49,175 nucleotides of DNA, taken from NCBI GenBank assembly GCA_017651425.1, contig JAGCCZ010000025.1:1-49175 (forward strand), given 5' to 3'. Shown here in pieces: positions 1 to 9,253 of this stretch (positions are counted from its first letter, which is position 1; the number at the start of each line of letters is the position of its first letter). This DNA comes from Bacteroidales bacterium (GTDB lineage: Bacteria > Bacteroidota > Bacteroidia > Bacteroidales > WCHB1-69). A program made the position numbers and the translations under genes. Under the pieces are notes generated by a model, which was not told where the DNA came from, did not search any database, and saw only the letters and a program-made list of their open reading frames with translations.

Positions 1-7
1 CGTCACT

Positions 8-144
8 GGCGGAATGGTGTGCCGCATACAGGGGAAAAGGGGGAGAAGATGGGCGGCGATCGTAAAAGTTCAGGCAACGGCAGATTTTCTCCGCCGCCCA
101 TCTTCTCCCCCTCGGTCTCACACGGCCGTGCGCACCATTCCGCC
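8..144. repeat. Long interrupted inverted repeat
   Basis: Two nested arms pair with each other. Outer arms at 8-22 and 130-144 match with one mismatch over 15 bases. Inner arms at 39-58 and 92-111 match perfectly over 20 bases and are G-rich on the left, C-rich on the right. The 33-base loop lies at 59-91. The spacers between outer and inner arms are not complementary. A transcript would fold into a very stable hairpin. No coding sense is visible. It could be a mobile palindromic element, a strong terminator of a gene lying to the left, or the end of a larger element cut by the window edge. Confidence 0.75.
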
Positions 145-265
145 GCGAACGCAGTGAGCGAGCGGAATCTCCCACGGAAAATCACGAAAATGCGCCAACA
201 TTTGCAACAAAAAAGAGTTTGCGGAACTAGGTTAAACATATTATTAGATTAAAATAAACATAAAC

Positions 266-460
266 ATGGAGTACATACTTTTACTAATTATTGCAGTTGG
301 TCTCGCATTTGGCGTAGGCTGTTTGGGTCGCACCCGGAAAATAGGTTTTGGACTGGCATTTGTCATCTCGCTGCTTAATGTTGTCATCGGCTTGATTGCA
401 GTGCTTTGTTCAAAGAAAATTGAAAATGTCGAACCTAAAGAAATGGAGGAATCATTATGA
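266..460 (+). CDS. Small two-helix membrane protein
   Basis: A 64-residue protein with two hydrophobic stretches, about residues 3-20 and 28-47, separated by a short basic loop (RTRK), then a charged acidic tail. It is probably an inner-membrane hairpin. The stop codon overlaps the start of the next gene (ATGA), so the two are very likely translated together. I do not recognise the family. The start ATG follows an A-rich stretch, as is usual in this phylum, with no clear Shine-Dalgarno sequence. Confidence 0.6.
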   Translation: MEYILLLIIAVGLAFGVGCLGRTRKIGFGLAFVISLLNVVIGLIAVLCSKKIENVEPKEMEESL

Positions 461-1545
461 AGATTGCAGGTTATATTTTCACAGCAATAGGGGGTCTTGC
501 CTTAATAGGTGGCCTTGCCGCTGGACATAGTATCTTTGGTCCCTTGTTTTGGTTAGCTTTGGGCATTGTGTTGATTTATTTTGGAAACAAAAAGGAAGAG
601 AGGAACCATTCAGACAAAAGCGAGACAACAACTTCAGCCAATGATAAAGTGCATGAAAACGTACATGAACACACACGGATGGTATCAACAAATCCAGAAA
701 AGGAAGAAGCTAAACGTGAAACAACTACATACTGGGAGAAATATAAATCCGACAATCCTGTAAAAGCATCTCAAGTACAAACACTTCTTGGGGTTGACTT
801 TTCTCAATTGTCAGATAAAGATGCTCAAGAGATAATCAACTCTGTTAAACGTTTATGCAGCCAATACAGATGTGAAATCACAGATGTTAAAAAGAGGTGT
901 TTACAAGATCTGGAGCAATTCCCTTTGTCATTTCTATCCAAAATGATTGAAATGACCGAGAAAGAGAAAGAACAAGAGGCTTTCAATTTCAACATTTCCC
1001 GAGAGAACACTGTTTGTGCCATGCTAATTGGTTGGATGAAAGAAAGAAAAGAAATGTTGGAGAATAACAATATCTATGATGAGCACATAGAAGATGAACC
1101 AGCTGCCGACCAGCTTGCACCAGAAGAATCCTTCAGAAAAAGATACACAACCGCACTCTTGAAAAGAATTGGTGGAAATGCAAACAATTCTTTATTCTGC
1201 GAGGGATATGATTCTCCAATTGCCCATGAATTAATAGATGTGATGTATGCTTTTCTAAAAGATACGACGGAGAAAGAACGGGCAGATAGGGATGGCTATG
1301 GGAAGAGGTACACTTTTATCATTATAGAAGAGACTGAGAAAGTGACAAAGCAATATTGCCATGCAGCATTACAAGAATGCGTTGAACACTTTAACTTCCC
1401 AAACAAAAAAGTTGTAACAAGTTTCAGATGTCCATATTGCGGAAGCTGGAAAGTATGGGACGAGGATTACGGGTTTGAATGTGCGGAATGTGGATGCACT
1501 TGGCATGCTCCCTTAGGCTATAATTTGTATTTAGAAAAACATTAA
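457..1545 (+). CDS. Membrane-anchored protein with C-terminal zinc ribbon
   Basis: A 362-residue protein. Residues 1-45 are hydrophobic and glycine-rich and look like one or two membrane segments. Residues 50-90 are a charged, low-complexity linker. The middle, about 95-320, is mostly charged and probably helical. The C-terminus holds a four-cysteine zinc ribbon: CPYC at about 325-328, then CAEC with a further Cys two residues on. It overlaps the upstream small membrane gene by four bases, so both probably act together at the membrane. The pattern suggests a membrane sensor or scaffold, but no enzymatic motif is visible and I assign no function. The gene is AT-richer than the housekeeping genes further right. 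Confidence 0.65.
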   Translation: MKIAGYIFTAIGGLALIGGLAAGHSIFGPLFWLALGIVLIYFGNKKEERNHSDKSETTTSANDKVHENVHEHTRMVSTNPEKEEAKRETTTYWEKYKSDNPVKASQVQTLLGVDFSQLSDKDAQEIINSVKRLCSQYRCEITDVKKRCLQDLEQFPLSFLSKMIEMTEKEKEQEAFNFNISRENTVCAMLIGWMKERKEMLENNNIYDEHIEDEPAADQLAPEESFRKRYTTALLKRIGGNANNSLFCEGYDSPIAHELIDVMYAFLKDTTEKERADRDGYGKRYTFIIIEETEKVTKQYCHAALQECVEHFNFPNKKVVTSFRCPYCGSWKVWDEDYGFECAECGCTWHAPLGYNLYLEKH

Positions 1546-1759
1546 AGAAAAATGGGATTATTTAATAGAACACGGAAACCCTTACCGCCGTATGATACTT
1601 TGGCGGCAGAACTGCTCTAATATTTTCATCTTAATGCACGGAGGCGAAGAGCATCAACGGTTGGGCGAAGAAGCCTATAAACTTTACGAAGATTTGGGGT
1701 TTACTTATGAGGAAGTTAGGATAATTACCAACAAATATATGTACAGAACAGATATATGA
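1535..1759 (+). pseudogene. Probable gene remnant
   Basis: A stop-free stretch in a frame different from the upstream gene reads like real protein. From about 1553 it contains W-D-Y-L-I-E-H-G-N-P-Y, later HGGEEHQRLGEEAYKLYED, and ends in a basic/aromatic tail before TGA at 1757-1759. It has no good start: the in-frame ATGs are at 1592 and 1634. A separate 22-codon ORF in another frame begins at 1552. I read this as the surviving 3' part of a small gene whose start was lost or frameshifted. It could instead be a genuine 41- to 55-residue protein starting at one of the internal ATGs. Confidence 0.35.
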
Positions 1760-1790
1760 GGCCTTGCTCTCAAACTAAAACAGAATAATC

Positions 1791-2141
1791 ATGAATAGAG
1801 AAATTAAATTTTTAGAAAAGTTGGCTAAAGCCTATCAAACTTACGACGCTTCCGTTATTGAGGATGATTTGGCAGATGATATGCATTATGCGTCATTTTG
1901 GGTGTTTCAGGAATTAACCTCCAAAGAGGAATATTTGGATTACCTTAAAGGTAAACTTCAAGCAATGAAAAACACTGGTACAACACAGGAATTTAAGATT
2001 GTTGATGGTAAGAGATGCTCGAAGGCGTTACTTATCACCAAGATTAATGGCCGCGATGACAATGGAGGCGGTTTTGTAGTGGATTTCAATGATGATGGCA
2101 AAGTGGGAATGATTAACCTTACAATACCGACTTTCTTTTAA
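1791..2141 (+). CDS. SnoaL/NTF2-like small protein
   Basis: A 116-residue soluble protein. The layout is an N-terminal helix (LEKLAKAYQTYD), a short acidic segment, an aromatic strand, a TSKEEYLDYLKGKL helix and then three strands (TQEFKIVDG, KALLITKI, GGGFVVDF). This matches the cone-shaped NTF2/SnoaL-like fold, where the pocket binds a small ligand or has been lost. No catalytic residue can be identified. It has no signal peptide and is presumably cytoplasmic. It lies alone between a gene remnant and small membrane genes. The fold call is an inference from pattern, not from a search. Confidence 0.55.
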   Translation: MNREIKFLEKLAKAYQTYDASVIEDDLADDMHYASFWVFQELTSKEEYLDYLKGKLQAMKNTGTTQEFKIVDGKRCSKALLITKINGRDDNGGGFVVDFNDDGKVGMINLTIPTFF

Positions 2142-2206
2142 AGCGAGATTGTACTGCTGATTATGAAATCAACGACTAATACAGGATCGAACAAAAAGAA
2201 TAAGAG

Positions 2207-2284
2207 ATGATGATAAATCCAATCATGGCGAATAAAACCTGCACTTCCGCACCAATTATTAGAGCCTACCTCAAAGCACTATGA
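2207..2284 (+). CDS. Possible 25-codon upstream peptide
   Basis: A short ORF begins ATGATG at 2207 after a purine-rich stretch. Its TGA overlaps the ATG of the following gene (ATGA at 2281-2284). The stop/start overlap is the only argument that it is translated, for instance as a leader coupled to the membrane gene. The peptide itself has no recognisable feature, and chance is a real alternative. Confidence 0.25.
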   Translation: MMINPIMANKTCTSAPIIRAYLKAL

Positions 2285-2628
2285 ACCCCAACAAATTAAC
2301 AAGCAACACCCCGGACACCCCAAGTAAAGCACACAAAGCCGTTCTCTTGATAATGACTGTCACGGTTGCATTACTGACCCCTGTGTTGTTGCAAGGCCAT
2401 TTGAATGTTCTTTTCAGAGATCTGTTTAACCCTCTGGATTGCATTGTTTTAGTGCCGGTGTTGCGGGTGGTGGGCACTTTGGTGTGTTATGGCATTGCCG
2501 CTGCCGCAGGAGGGATTTTGCTTCACTGCTCAAGAATACATAAACGCTGGCTTACCATTCTTTTCTTTGTGCTGACGTTCCTTTGGACAGGCTTTGTGGC
2601 AGGAGTCCTATATTTAATCATTGATTGA
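2281..2628 (+). CDS. Small polytopic membrane protein
   Basis: A 115-residue protein with a polar N-terminus (about 20 residues rich in Thr, Pro and Asn) followed by three hydrophobic segments near residues 21-40, 51-80 and 90-113. The second contains a Gly/Ala-rich stretch and is followed by basic HCSRIHKRW, expected on the cytoplasmic side. It is an inner-membrane protein of unknown function. It ends 25 bases before the ATG of the lipoprotein gene, so the two may be co-transcribed. Confidence 0.5.
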   Translation: MNPNKLTSNTPDTPSKAHKAVLLIMTVTVALLTPVLLQGHLNVLFRDLFNPLDCIVLVPVLRVVGTLVCYGIAAAAGGILLHCSRIHKRWLTILFFVLTFLWTGFVAGVLYLIID

Positions 2629-2653
2629 AGGTAAGATTGAAGAAAATGAAAAG

Positions 2654-3553
2654 ATGAAAAGAAAAAGAACGAGAATAATAGCACTTTGCGCGATAATTCT
2701 ATCTGCGTGTGTTGTCTCTTTGGCCCTGGCGGCCTGCAATAGCCCAAAGCAAACGCGTGTTGAGGATGAACCCACCCAAACCTTTCCGGAATTGTTGCAA
2801 CGATGGGTTAGTGAGTATGACATTGATGATCCGCAACGACTTGCGTTGGTTGACTTGGTTGATTCAGTTTACTATCTCATTATTGGCAGCACAGTGTCTG
2901 CCGAAACTCTCGAAGAGCCAATCTGTAAAATGAAGAAACAGATCGAGAATGTGATCCTCAACGATTCGTTATACAATTTTACCCAAATGATGCGAGCATC
3001 TGCACGTTATGTTGGTTATGGTGTTGTTTTCGATACAAATAGGAATTCAAAATCATTATGTAAACATGGTTTGGACCTCGTTACCAATTCTTTCCTTTGG
3101 CAAACATGTAGCGACGAAAGCAAAGACTTTATGTACACTTCATTGTTCGGAGAATCGGGGGAAGCAATGGAGAGAAAGGCCAATATTATACTCTCAACAA
3201 CCGATCATGACACCACGAATATGGCAAGCATTATTATTACCAATTTTTTTGATATTACGATGGATAATATTAGAATTGCCATCGACGATGAAGAAGGCAA
3301 TCCGATGAGCGTTATTTTTGAACATGACTGCTTCGTTGATTCATCAAGGGCTGATCGCGGAGTGAAGGAAATGCTAATTCCTCTGGATTTACTTATGCGA
3401 CGCATAGATATATCAAGTACCTGGAATATCACCTACGAAACCGGCAGGGACACGGTCACGCTTGCAGGAGTGCCGAATTATTTCTTTAATGAGCAGTTGA
3501 AAGACTGTCCAAGGTTATGGGCCAGGATGGAGAAGATAAGGAAATCAAAATAA
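2654..3553 (+). CDS. Lipoprotein of unknown function
   Basis: I choose the ATG at 2654 rather than the upstream in-frame ATG at 2621. It gives a textbook lipoprotein signal: basic MKRKRTR, a hydrophobic core, then the lipobox ALAAC. The mature protein is about 270 residues, mixed alpha/beta, with no motif I recognise. The context is accessory and low in GC, next to other unknown membrane proteins. It is likely anchored in the inner or outer membrane facing the periplasm. No obvious terminator follows; a small stem without a T-run lies at 3591-3609. Confidence 0.6.
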   Translation: MKRKRTRIIALCAIILSACVVSLALAACNSPKQTRVEDEPTQTFPELLQRWVSEYDIDDPQRLALVDLVDSVYYLIIGSTVSAETLEEPICKMKKQIENVILNDSLYNFTQMMRASARYVGYGVVFDTNRNSKSLCKHGLDLVTNSFLWQTCSDESKDFMYTSLFGESGEAMERKANIILSTTDHDTTNMASIIITNFFDITMDNIRIAIDDEEGNPMSVIFEHDCFVDSSRADRGVKEMLIPLDLLMRRIDISSTWNITYETGRDTVTLAGVPNYFFNEQLKDCPRLWARMEKIRKSK

Positions 3554-3590
3554 AGGGTTTGCTTCCAGGATATTAACGATGTTGTAGTTG

Positions 3591-3609
3591 CATTGTGCAA
3601 AACACAATG
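3591..3609. other. Small inverted repeat
   Basis: CATTGTG and CACAATG (3591-3597 and 3603-3609) flank a five-base loop. No T-run follows, so it is not a convincing intrinsic terminator. It lies between the lipoprotein gene and rsmI and could be a protein-binding site or chance. Confidence 0.3.
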
Positions 3610-3663
3610 TCAATGCAGGGTGCCGCTCCATGCTTTGTGTGTGTTTTTCCTCTGCTATTCTTG

Positions 3664-3685
3664 GAGACGCGCCACGGCGCGTCTC
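3664..3685. repeat. Palindromic repeat element (GAGACGCGCC type)
   Basis: GAGACGCGCC at 3664-3673 and its exact reverse complement at 3676-3685 are separated by two bases. From memory, very similar GC-rich GAGACGCGCC palindromes are dispersed between genes in several bacterial phyla, which would make this a REP-like interspersed element. It stands out against its AT-rich surroundings and lies upstream of the rsmI promoter. Confidence 0.6.
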
Positions 3686-3729
3686 TACATACGGCAATTT
3701 CATGCGCCTGTGTATATCCGAAATTTATG

Positions 3730-3737
3730 TACATTTG
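3730..3737 (+). promoter_or_regulatory. Promoter -7 element for rsmI
   Basis: TACATTTG fits the Bacteroidota TAnnTTTG consensus and lies 18 bases before the chosen rsmI start, giving a very short leader. Confidence 0.5.
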
Positions 3738-3755
3738 CCGCCGAAAACCCCTGCT

Positions 3756-4433
3756 ATGAAACTCTATATCGTCCCCACCCCCATCGGCAATTTGGAAGAC
3801 ATCACCCTCCGCGCCCTCAATGTGCTCCGCTCGGTGGACTTCATCCTCTGCGAGGATACCCGCACTACCAGAAACTTGTTGAAACACTTTGAGATCGACA
3901 AGCGGTGCGTGGCCTACCACATCTTTAACGAACACGAACGGCTCGACGCGATTATCTCCCAAATCAAGGCTTCTGAGAGTGTGGCGCTGGTGAGCGACGC
4001 CGGCACCCCGGGCATCTCCGACCCCGGCTTCCTGCTGGTGCGCGCCTGCGTGGCCGAGGAGATCGAGGTGGAGTGTCTGCCGGGTCCCACCGCCCTCGTG
4101 CCCGCCCTCGTGCAGTCGGGCATCCCCTGCGACCGCTTCTACTTCTACGGCTTCCTCCCCCACAAGAAAGGGAAGGAGACCCTGCTCAAACGGTTCGCCG
4201 AGATGGAAGAGACCGTGGCTTTCTATGAGTCACCCCACCGCCTGGTTAAGTCGTTGGAAAAGATGGTGGAGATCATCGGCCCCGACCGTCCCGTCGCCAT
4301 CTCCAAGGAGATCTCCAAGATCCACGCGTTTACCTTCCGCGGCACGCTGTCGGAGGCACTCGCCCATTTCAGCCAGGGCGAAGTCAAGGGCGAGTTTGTG
4401 GTGGTGCTGGCGCCAAAGGACGCGAGAGGGTAG
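3756..4433 (+). CDS. rsmI: 16S rRNA (cytidine(1402)-2'-O)-methyltransferase RsmI
   Basis: RsmI uses S-adenosylmethionine to 2'-O-methylate C1402 of 16S rRNA in the decoding centre. The protein starts with the family signature MKLYIVPTPIGNLEDIT and carries CEDTRTTR at about 33-40, ALVSDAGTPGISDPG near 86-100 and a later ESPHRL motif, all typical of the tetrapyrrole-methylase-like fold. From the ATG at 3756 it has 225 residues, the usual size for compact Bacteroidota versions. The frame is open further upstream to 3588, but the longer reading lacks family similarity and would span the promoter and palindrome. It appears monocistronic. Confidence 0.93.
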   Translation: MKLYIVPTPIGNLEDITLRALNVLRSVDFILCEDTRTTRNLLKHFEIDKRCVAYHIFNEHERLDAIISQIKASESVALVSDAGTPGISDPGFLLVRACVAEEIEVECLPGPTALVPALVQSGIPCDRFYFYGFLPHKKGKETLLKRFAEMEETVAFYESPHRLVKSLEKMVEIIGPDRPVAISKEISKIHAFTFRGTLSEALAHFSQGEVKGEFVVVLAPKDARG

Positions 4434-4450
4434 GTGGTGCGGTTTGTGGC

Positions 4451-4534
4451 CCCCCACACTGCGGCTTTCGCCTTGTGTGGGGTTAATTGCGCTTCGCGCG
4501 TGTTGCCTCTTCGAGGCTGCTTAAGGAATGCCTT
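4451..4534. other. Cluster of four consecutive small hairpins
   Basis: Four adjacent stems follow rsmI. CCCCACAC/GTGTGGGG lies at 4452-4459 and 4475-4482, with an inner GGC/GCC. GCGC-TTC-GCGC lies at 4489-4499, GCCTC-TTC-GAGGC at 4505-4517, and AAGG/CCTT at 4523-4534. Two have a TTC loop closed by C-G or G-C pairs. No T-run follows. This may be a structured 3' UTR, a processing signal or a degenerate repeat cluster. Confidence 0.45.
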
Positions 4535-4580
4535 CGTTCTATGGTTTAAAGTCTTCAGTCTCCGGTCTGAAATCCCAGTT

Positions 4581-5944
<1,364 letters not shown>

Positions 5945-5964
5945 TACCTATTGTTTATATATAG

Positions 5965-5993
5965 AAAAAGCCGCTCTCGGAGCGGCTTTTTTT
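5965..5993. terminator. Bidirectional intrinsic terminator
   Basis: A GCCGCTC/GAGCGGC stem with a three-base loop is extended by A-T pairs on both sides, giving a T-run on each strand. It sits between the convergent enolase and response-regulator genes and can serve both. Confidence 0.9.
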
Positions 5994-6008
5994 GTTGTGA
6001 GCTTGACC

Positions 6009-6689
6009 TTACATCACAAATTTGAATCCCGTGCCATGCACGTTGATGATTTGGATGCGCGGTTCGCTTTTGAAATACTTGCGGAGCTTGGTGATATAGA
6101 CATCCATGTTGCGGGCATTGTAGAAACTGTCGTCCCCCCAGATCTTCTTGAGGGCATAGCCGCGTTCAAGGATGTCGTTTTTCTTGTCCACCAACATCTC
6201 CAACAGCTGTGTCTCGCGCGTGGATATGCGCTTCTCCTCGCCTTGGATGGTGAGGGTCTGCCGCTTTTTGTCGAACAGGATGCTGCCTAACTCGATCACC
6301 TCTTGCGGCTCTTGCTGCTTGACCGTGCGACGCAGCAGGGCCTGAATCCGGGCCAGGAGCACCTCAATGGAGAATGGCTTGGTGATATAGTCGTCGCCCC
6401 CAATGGTGAGGCCTTTGATCAGGTCTTCTTGCAAATTCTTGGCTGTCAAGAATATGATGGGTATTTTCTTGTCCAGCTTCCGTATTTCTTGCGCCAAGGT
6501 GAACCCGTCCATGAGCGGCATCATCACGTCGATGATGCAGATGTCGAATGTGTTGGTGCAAAAAGATTCGTACGCAATCTCGCCATTTGTGGCGTGGTTG
6601 ACCTCAAATCCTTTCGATGTGAGATAGGTGGTGAGCACTTTGCCCAAATTCACATCGTCTTCTGCAAATAAGATTCTTATAGTTTCCAT
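6009..6689 (-). CDS. OmpR/PhoB-family response regulator (RprY-like)
   Basis: A 226-residue two-component response regulator. The receiver domain (about 1-120) has the acidic pair D11/D12, phospho-acceptor D54 in CIIDVMMP, T82 and K104. The winged-helix DNA-binding domain (about 130-226) ends in VYITKLRKYFKSEPRIQI and GTGFKF. It resembles RprY of Bacteroides from memory. No histidine kinase gene is adjacent, so it is an orphan here and its partner must lie elsewhere. It is convergent with eno and has two candidate promoters upstream with an inverted repeat between them, which may be an autoregulatory site. Confidence 0.88.
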   Translation of the reverse strand: METIRILFAEDDVNLGKVLTTYLTSKGFEVNHATNGEIAYESFCTNTFDICIIDVMMPLMDGFTLAQEIRKLDKKIPIIFLTAKNLQEDLIKGLTIGGDDYITKPFSIEVLLARIQALLRRTVKQQEPQEVIELGSILFDKKRQTLTIQGEEKRISTRETQLLEMLVDKKNDILERGYALKKIWGDDSFYNARNMDVYITKLRKYFKSEPRIQIINVHGTGFKFVM

Positions 6690-6712
6690 CTTTCCGATTT
6701 TAAGTGAAACGT

Positions 6713-6780
6713 CAAAAATAACGCGCTTGCCCCCAAAAATCGTATTTTGGGTTGTGATGCAATATCAGTTTGCAAAAATA
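6713..6780 (-). promoter_or_regulatory. Tandem promoters and possible operator for the response regulator
   Basis: On the minus strand TATTTTTG occurs at 6713-6720 and again at 6773-6780, both matching TAnnTTTG. Between them, CCCAAAA and TTTTGGG (6732-6738 and 6745-6751) form an inverted repeat with a six-base spacer that could bind a dimeric regulator. Confidence 0.4.
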
Positions 6781-6847
6781 AAAAAAATAATCACTCGTAA
6801 AAATTAAAAATAAATTTAATCAAATTTTCTTTGTTTTAAAAATTTTA

Positions 6848-6855
6848 TATATTTG
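6848..6855 (+). promoter_or_regulatory. Promoter -7 element
   Basis: TATATTTG in a very AT-rich stretch, 84 bases before the secreted-protein start at 6939. This implies an AT-rich 5' leader of roughly 75 bases. Confidence 0.55.
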
Positions 6856-6938
6856 CATTGTTTTTGTGCGCATGGATTTGTTGTTATAAATTATTGTAAC
6901 ATAAGTCTATATTATTATTTTTATTAAAAACTGTGTTT

Positions 6939-8486
6939 ATGAAAAACTTTAATATTACTAAATTCAAGATTGTTGTAACATCTTTGTTTGTTGTCTTGGC
7001 CGTGAGACAAGGCTGGTCGCAGACGGTACTGTACCAGGAAAACATGGGGGTGCCGACGGCCAACACGCTGATCCAGAACTATACGGGCTGGGAGAATTCC
7101 AGTGTCCTCTATTCGGGCGACGGAACGAGCGATGTGCGCACATCCTCGGCGTCCAATGGCTACGGCGGTGCCTCGGGTGGTGGCAATGTGATGCTGAACG
7201 ACACCGTGAAGTGGTTCCAAATCTCCGGTTTGAATACTTCCGCCGACACAAATCTATCCCTCTACTGCGGTATTCGCAAGACCAATGCGGAAAACGGAAG
7301 CAATTTTGTGGTGGAAGTCTCCCCTGACAGTGTCGTGTGGACTCGTCTGTTCATGGAAGATACTTTGCCTACGGGTACGGGCACCTCCGGCTGGCATCGG
7401 GTGTGCTATCGTGGCGTGCCCTCTTGCGCCAATCTCCATGTCCGTTTCTCCAATTTGGCGCATGTGGACTACCGTTTGGACGATATTGCCGTCGTGGTGG
7501 GGGAGGAAGCTGTGTTGGAGACCGTGTCCAAGCCCGTTTTTTCCCCTTCCGGCGGCACGTACTACGAGCCCCAGATGGTGACAATGACTTCGCAAACAAG
7601 CGACGCGGACATCTTTTACACGATGGACGGCTCCACCCCGGCAACCTCCTCCAATCTTTATCTGGGACCCGTCAGCGTTGTGTCTTCCGTGACTGTCAAG
7701 GCATTGGCTGTCCATGCGGGCATGTACGACAGTGAAGTGGCGACGGCCTCGTATGTTATTCTCGACACCAATTCTTTGGTGAACCTGCCCTTGGATCTCT
7801 CCGGCAACAGTGGCGGTGACAAGTCGGATATCACGCAGCTGCCGGGTTTCAGAGGTTATCATCTGGGTTCATCGTATGCCGATGGCTCCGCGAAGTTCGA
7901 GGCAGCTCACGCTGGCGAGGCTGCATTGGTGGCCCATCTGGACAGTGCTCCGGGTTCGTTGGAGTTCGAGCTGAAAGGGCGTACCGGCGGCTCTTCCCCG
8001 GCGGCGTATGAGGGTGTGCTCTTTTATGTGGAGGAATCGGCGGATGGACAGAGCTGGTCCTCCGTCGCCCAGTTGACCGATAATGAGATTTCTACCGCCG
8101 ACTATGTCCATTTTGACGGATACCAACTGCAAGAGAACACTCGATATGTGCGTTGGAAACTCATGCAATGCAACAAGGGAAACACGCAGTTGAACAACAT
8201 TGTCATTGGCAGCTTCTCGGATGAGGGGCGGGACACCACGGGCGTGCTGGATTACGAAAGCCTTCCTGTCTGCCTCTATCCCAATCCTACAACGGACAGA
8301 ATCACGTTGCATGCTGGCCACATTCAGGTGCTTGCCGTCACATTGCTTGACCTGCAGGGCAATGTGTTGCAAGAGTGGGCCGCTCCCTTTTCTGTAATCT
8401 CCTTGGCACAATACCCGCGGGGCATGTACATCATGTCTATTCGCTTGCCGCAGGGCGTGGTCCAGAAAAAGGTGGTGCGATACTAA
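6939..8486 (+). CDS. Secreted T9SS cargo protein with chitobiase-like C-terminal domain
   Basis: A 515-residue exported protein. The ATG at 6939 follows an in-frame GTG at 6933 and gives a clean signal peptide (basic MKNFNITKFK, hydrophobic core, cleavage after about GWSQ). The first domain (about 28-165) is a beta-sandwich. Next comes a CHB_HEX_C-type domain (about 170-245) with the hallmark IFYTMDGSTPATSS. A second beta-sandwich spans about 255-420. The end (about 435-515) is a type A T9SS sorting domain: LYPNPTTDRITLH, a glycine-marked turn and final KKVVRY. It is expected to be translocated across the outer membrane and anchored or released. No catalytic domain is apparent. Confidence 0.82.
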   Translation: MKNFNITKFKIVVTSLFVVLAVRQGWSQTVLYQENMGVPTANTLIQNYTGWENSSVLYSGDGTSDVRTSSASNGYGGASGGGNVMLNDTVKWFQISGLNTSADTNLSLYCGIRKTNAENGSNFVVEVSPDSVVWTRLFMEDTLPTGTGTSGWHRVCYRGVPSCANLHVRFSNLAHVDYRLDDIAVVVGEEAVLETVSKPVFSPSGGTYYEPQMVTMTSQTSDADIFYTMDGSTPATSSNLYLGPVSVVSSVTVKALAVHAGMYDSEVATASYVILDTNSLVNLPLDLSGNSGGDKSDITQLPGFRGYHLGSSYADGSAKFEAAHAGEAALVAHLDSAPGSLEFELKGRTGGSSPAAYEGVLFYVEESADGQSWSSVAQLTDNEISTADYVHFDGYQLQENTRYVRWKLMQCNKGNTQLNNIVIGSFSDEGRDTTGVLDYESLPVCLYPNPTTDRITLHAGHIQVLAVTLLDLQGNVLQEWAAPFSVISLAQYPRGMYIMSIRLPQGVVQKKVVRY

Positions 8487-8556
8487 ATATTTCGGATTGT
8501 GGGAGTGCCGCCGAGCCAGTGAACTTCCAAAGGGCACTTCCCAATCCTTTTTTTTG

Positions 8557-8564
8557 TATTTTTG
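8557..8564 (+). promoter_or_regulatory. Promoter -7 element
   Basis: TATTTTTG followed by CAC, 21 bases before the lipoprotein start at 8585. It matches the TAnnTTTG consensus. Confidence 0.6.
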
Positions 8565-8584
8565 CACGCTTTTATTCCATTGCT

Positions 8585-9247
8585 ATGAAGAATGTGTTCT
8601 GGCTGCTGTGTGCAGTTCTGTTCTTGGGTTCATCTTGTACTAAAACGGTGAAAACCTACTATCCCGACGGCAATGTCCAGTCCTCTATTCAGTATCGGAT
8701 GGGCAAGGAAAACGGGAAGTCGGTCTATTATTACGACGTCCCAAATACCGTGGAAATCGAGATGGAGATGAAAAAAGGCAAACGTCATGGCGACTTCAAC
8801 CGGTATTTTGAGAACGGACTGCTGGACACCCACTGCACCTATGTGAATGATTCCATAGAGGGGGTGGAAACCAATTATTTGGCAAATGGCTCAAAGGCGC
8901 AAGAGTTTACGTATGTGCGTGGAGTCAAGAATGGCCCGCATAAAGGTTACCATGTGACGGGGGAATTGAAAGTGGAGGGCTCGTTCAAGGACAACCTCTT
9001 CGACGGGGATTGGAAATATTATGATGAGCGCGGCGTCATAGTCGGGGAGGGCTCGTTTGAGAAAGGCGCTGGCGAGGTCGTTTTTTATGATCAACGTGGT
9101 CTCCCGATGCGCAGCACGCATTATGTGAACAACATGAAAGAGGGTAAGGAACTCTACTATTCTCCCTCTGGATCTGTTATAAAAGAGATTGCATATAAAC
9201 AGGATAGAATTGTCTCGGAGACAGTTGACTCCACCCTGTCACATTAG
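8585..9247 (+). CDS. MORN-repeat lipoprotein
   Basis: A 220-residue lipoprotein. The start at 8585 gives a short signal peptide ending in the lipobox LGSSC; the open frame further upstream overlaps the previous gene and is not used. The mature part is built from repeats of the MORN/YwqK type, visible as GKENGKSVYYY, KGKRHGDFNRYFENG, NGPHKGYHVTGEL, NLFDGDWKYYDERG and KEGKELYYSPSG. Such repeats form elongated beta-sheets. In Bacteroidota these lipoproteins are common and mostly uncharacterised. It lies six bases before the OstA-like gene, so both probably belong to one transcript and one envelope function. Confidence 0.82.
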   Translation: MKNVFWLLCAVLFLGSSCTKTVKTYYPDGNVQSSIQYRMGKENGKSVYYYDVPNTVEIEMEMKKGKRHGDFNRYFENGLLDTHCTYVNDSIEGVETNYLANGSKAQEFTYVRGVKNGPHKGYHVTGELKVEGSFKDNLFDGDWKYYDERGVIVGEGSFEKGAGEVVFYDQRGLPMRSTHYVNNMKEGKELYYSPSGSVIKEIAYKQDRIVSETVDSTLSH

Positions 9248-9253
9248 TTCGCG

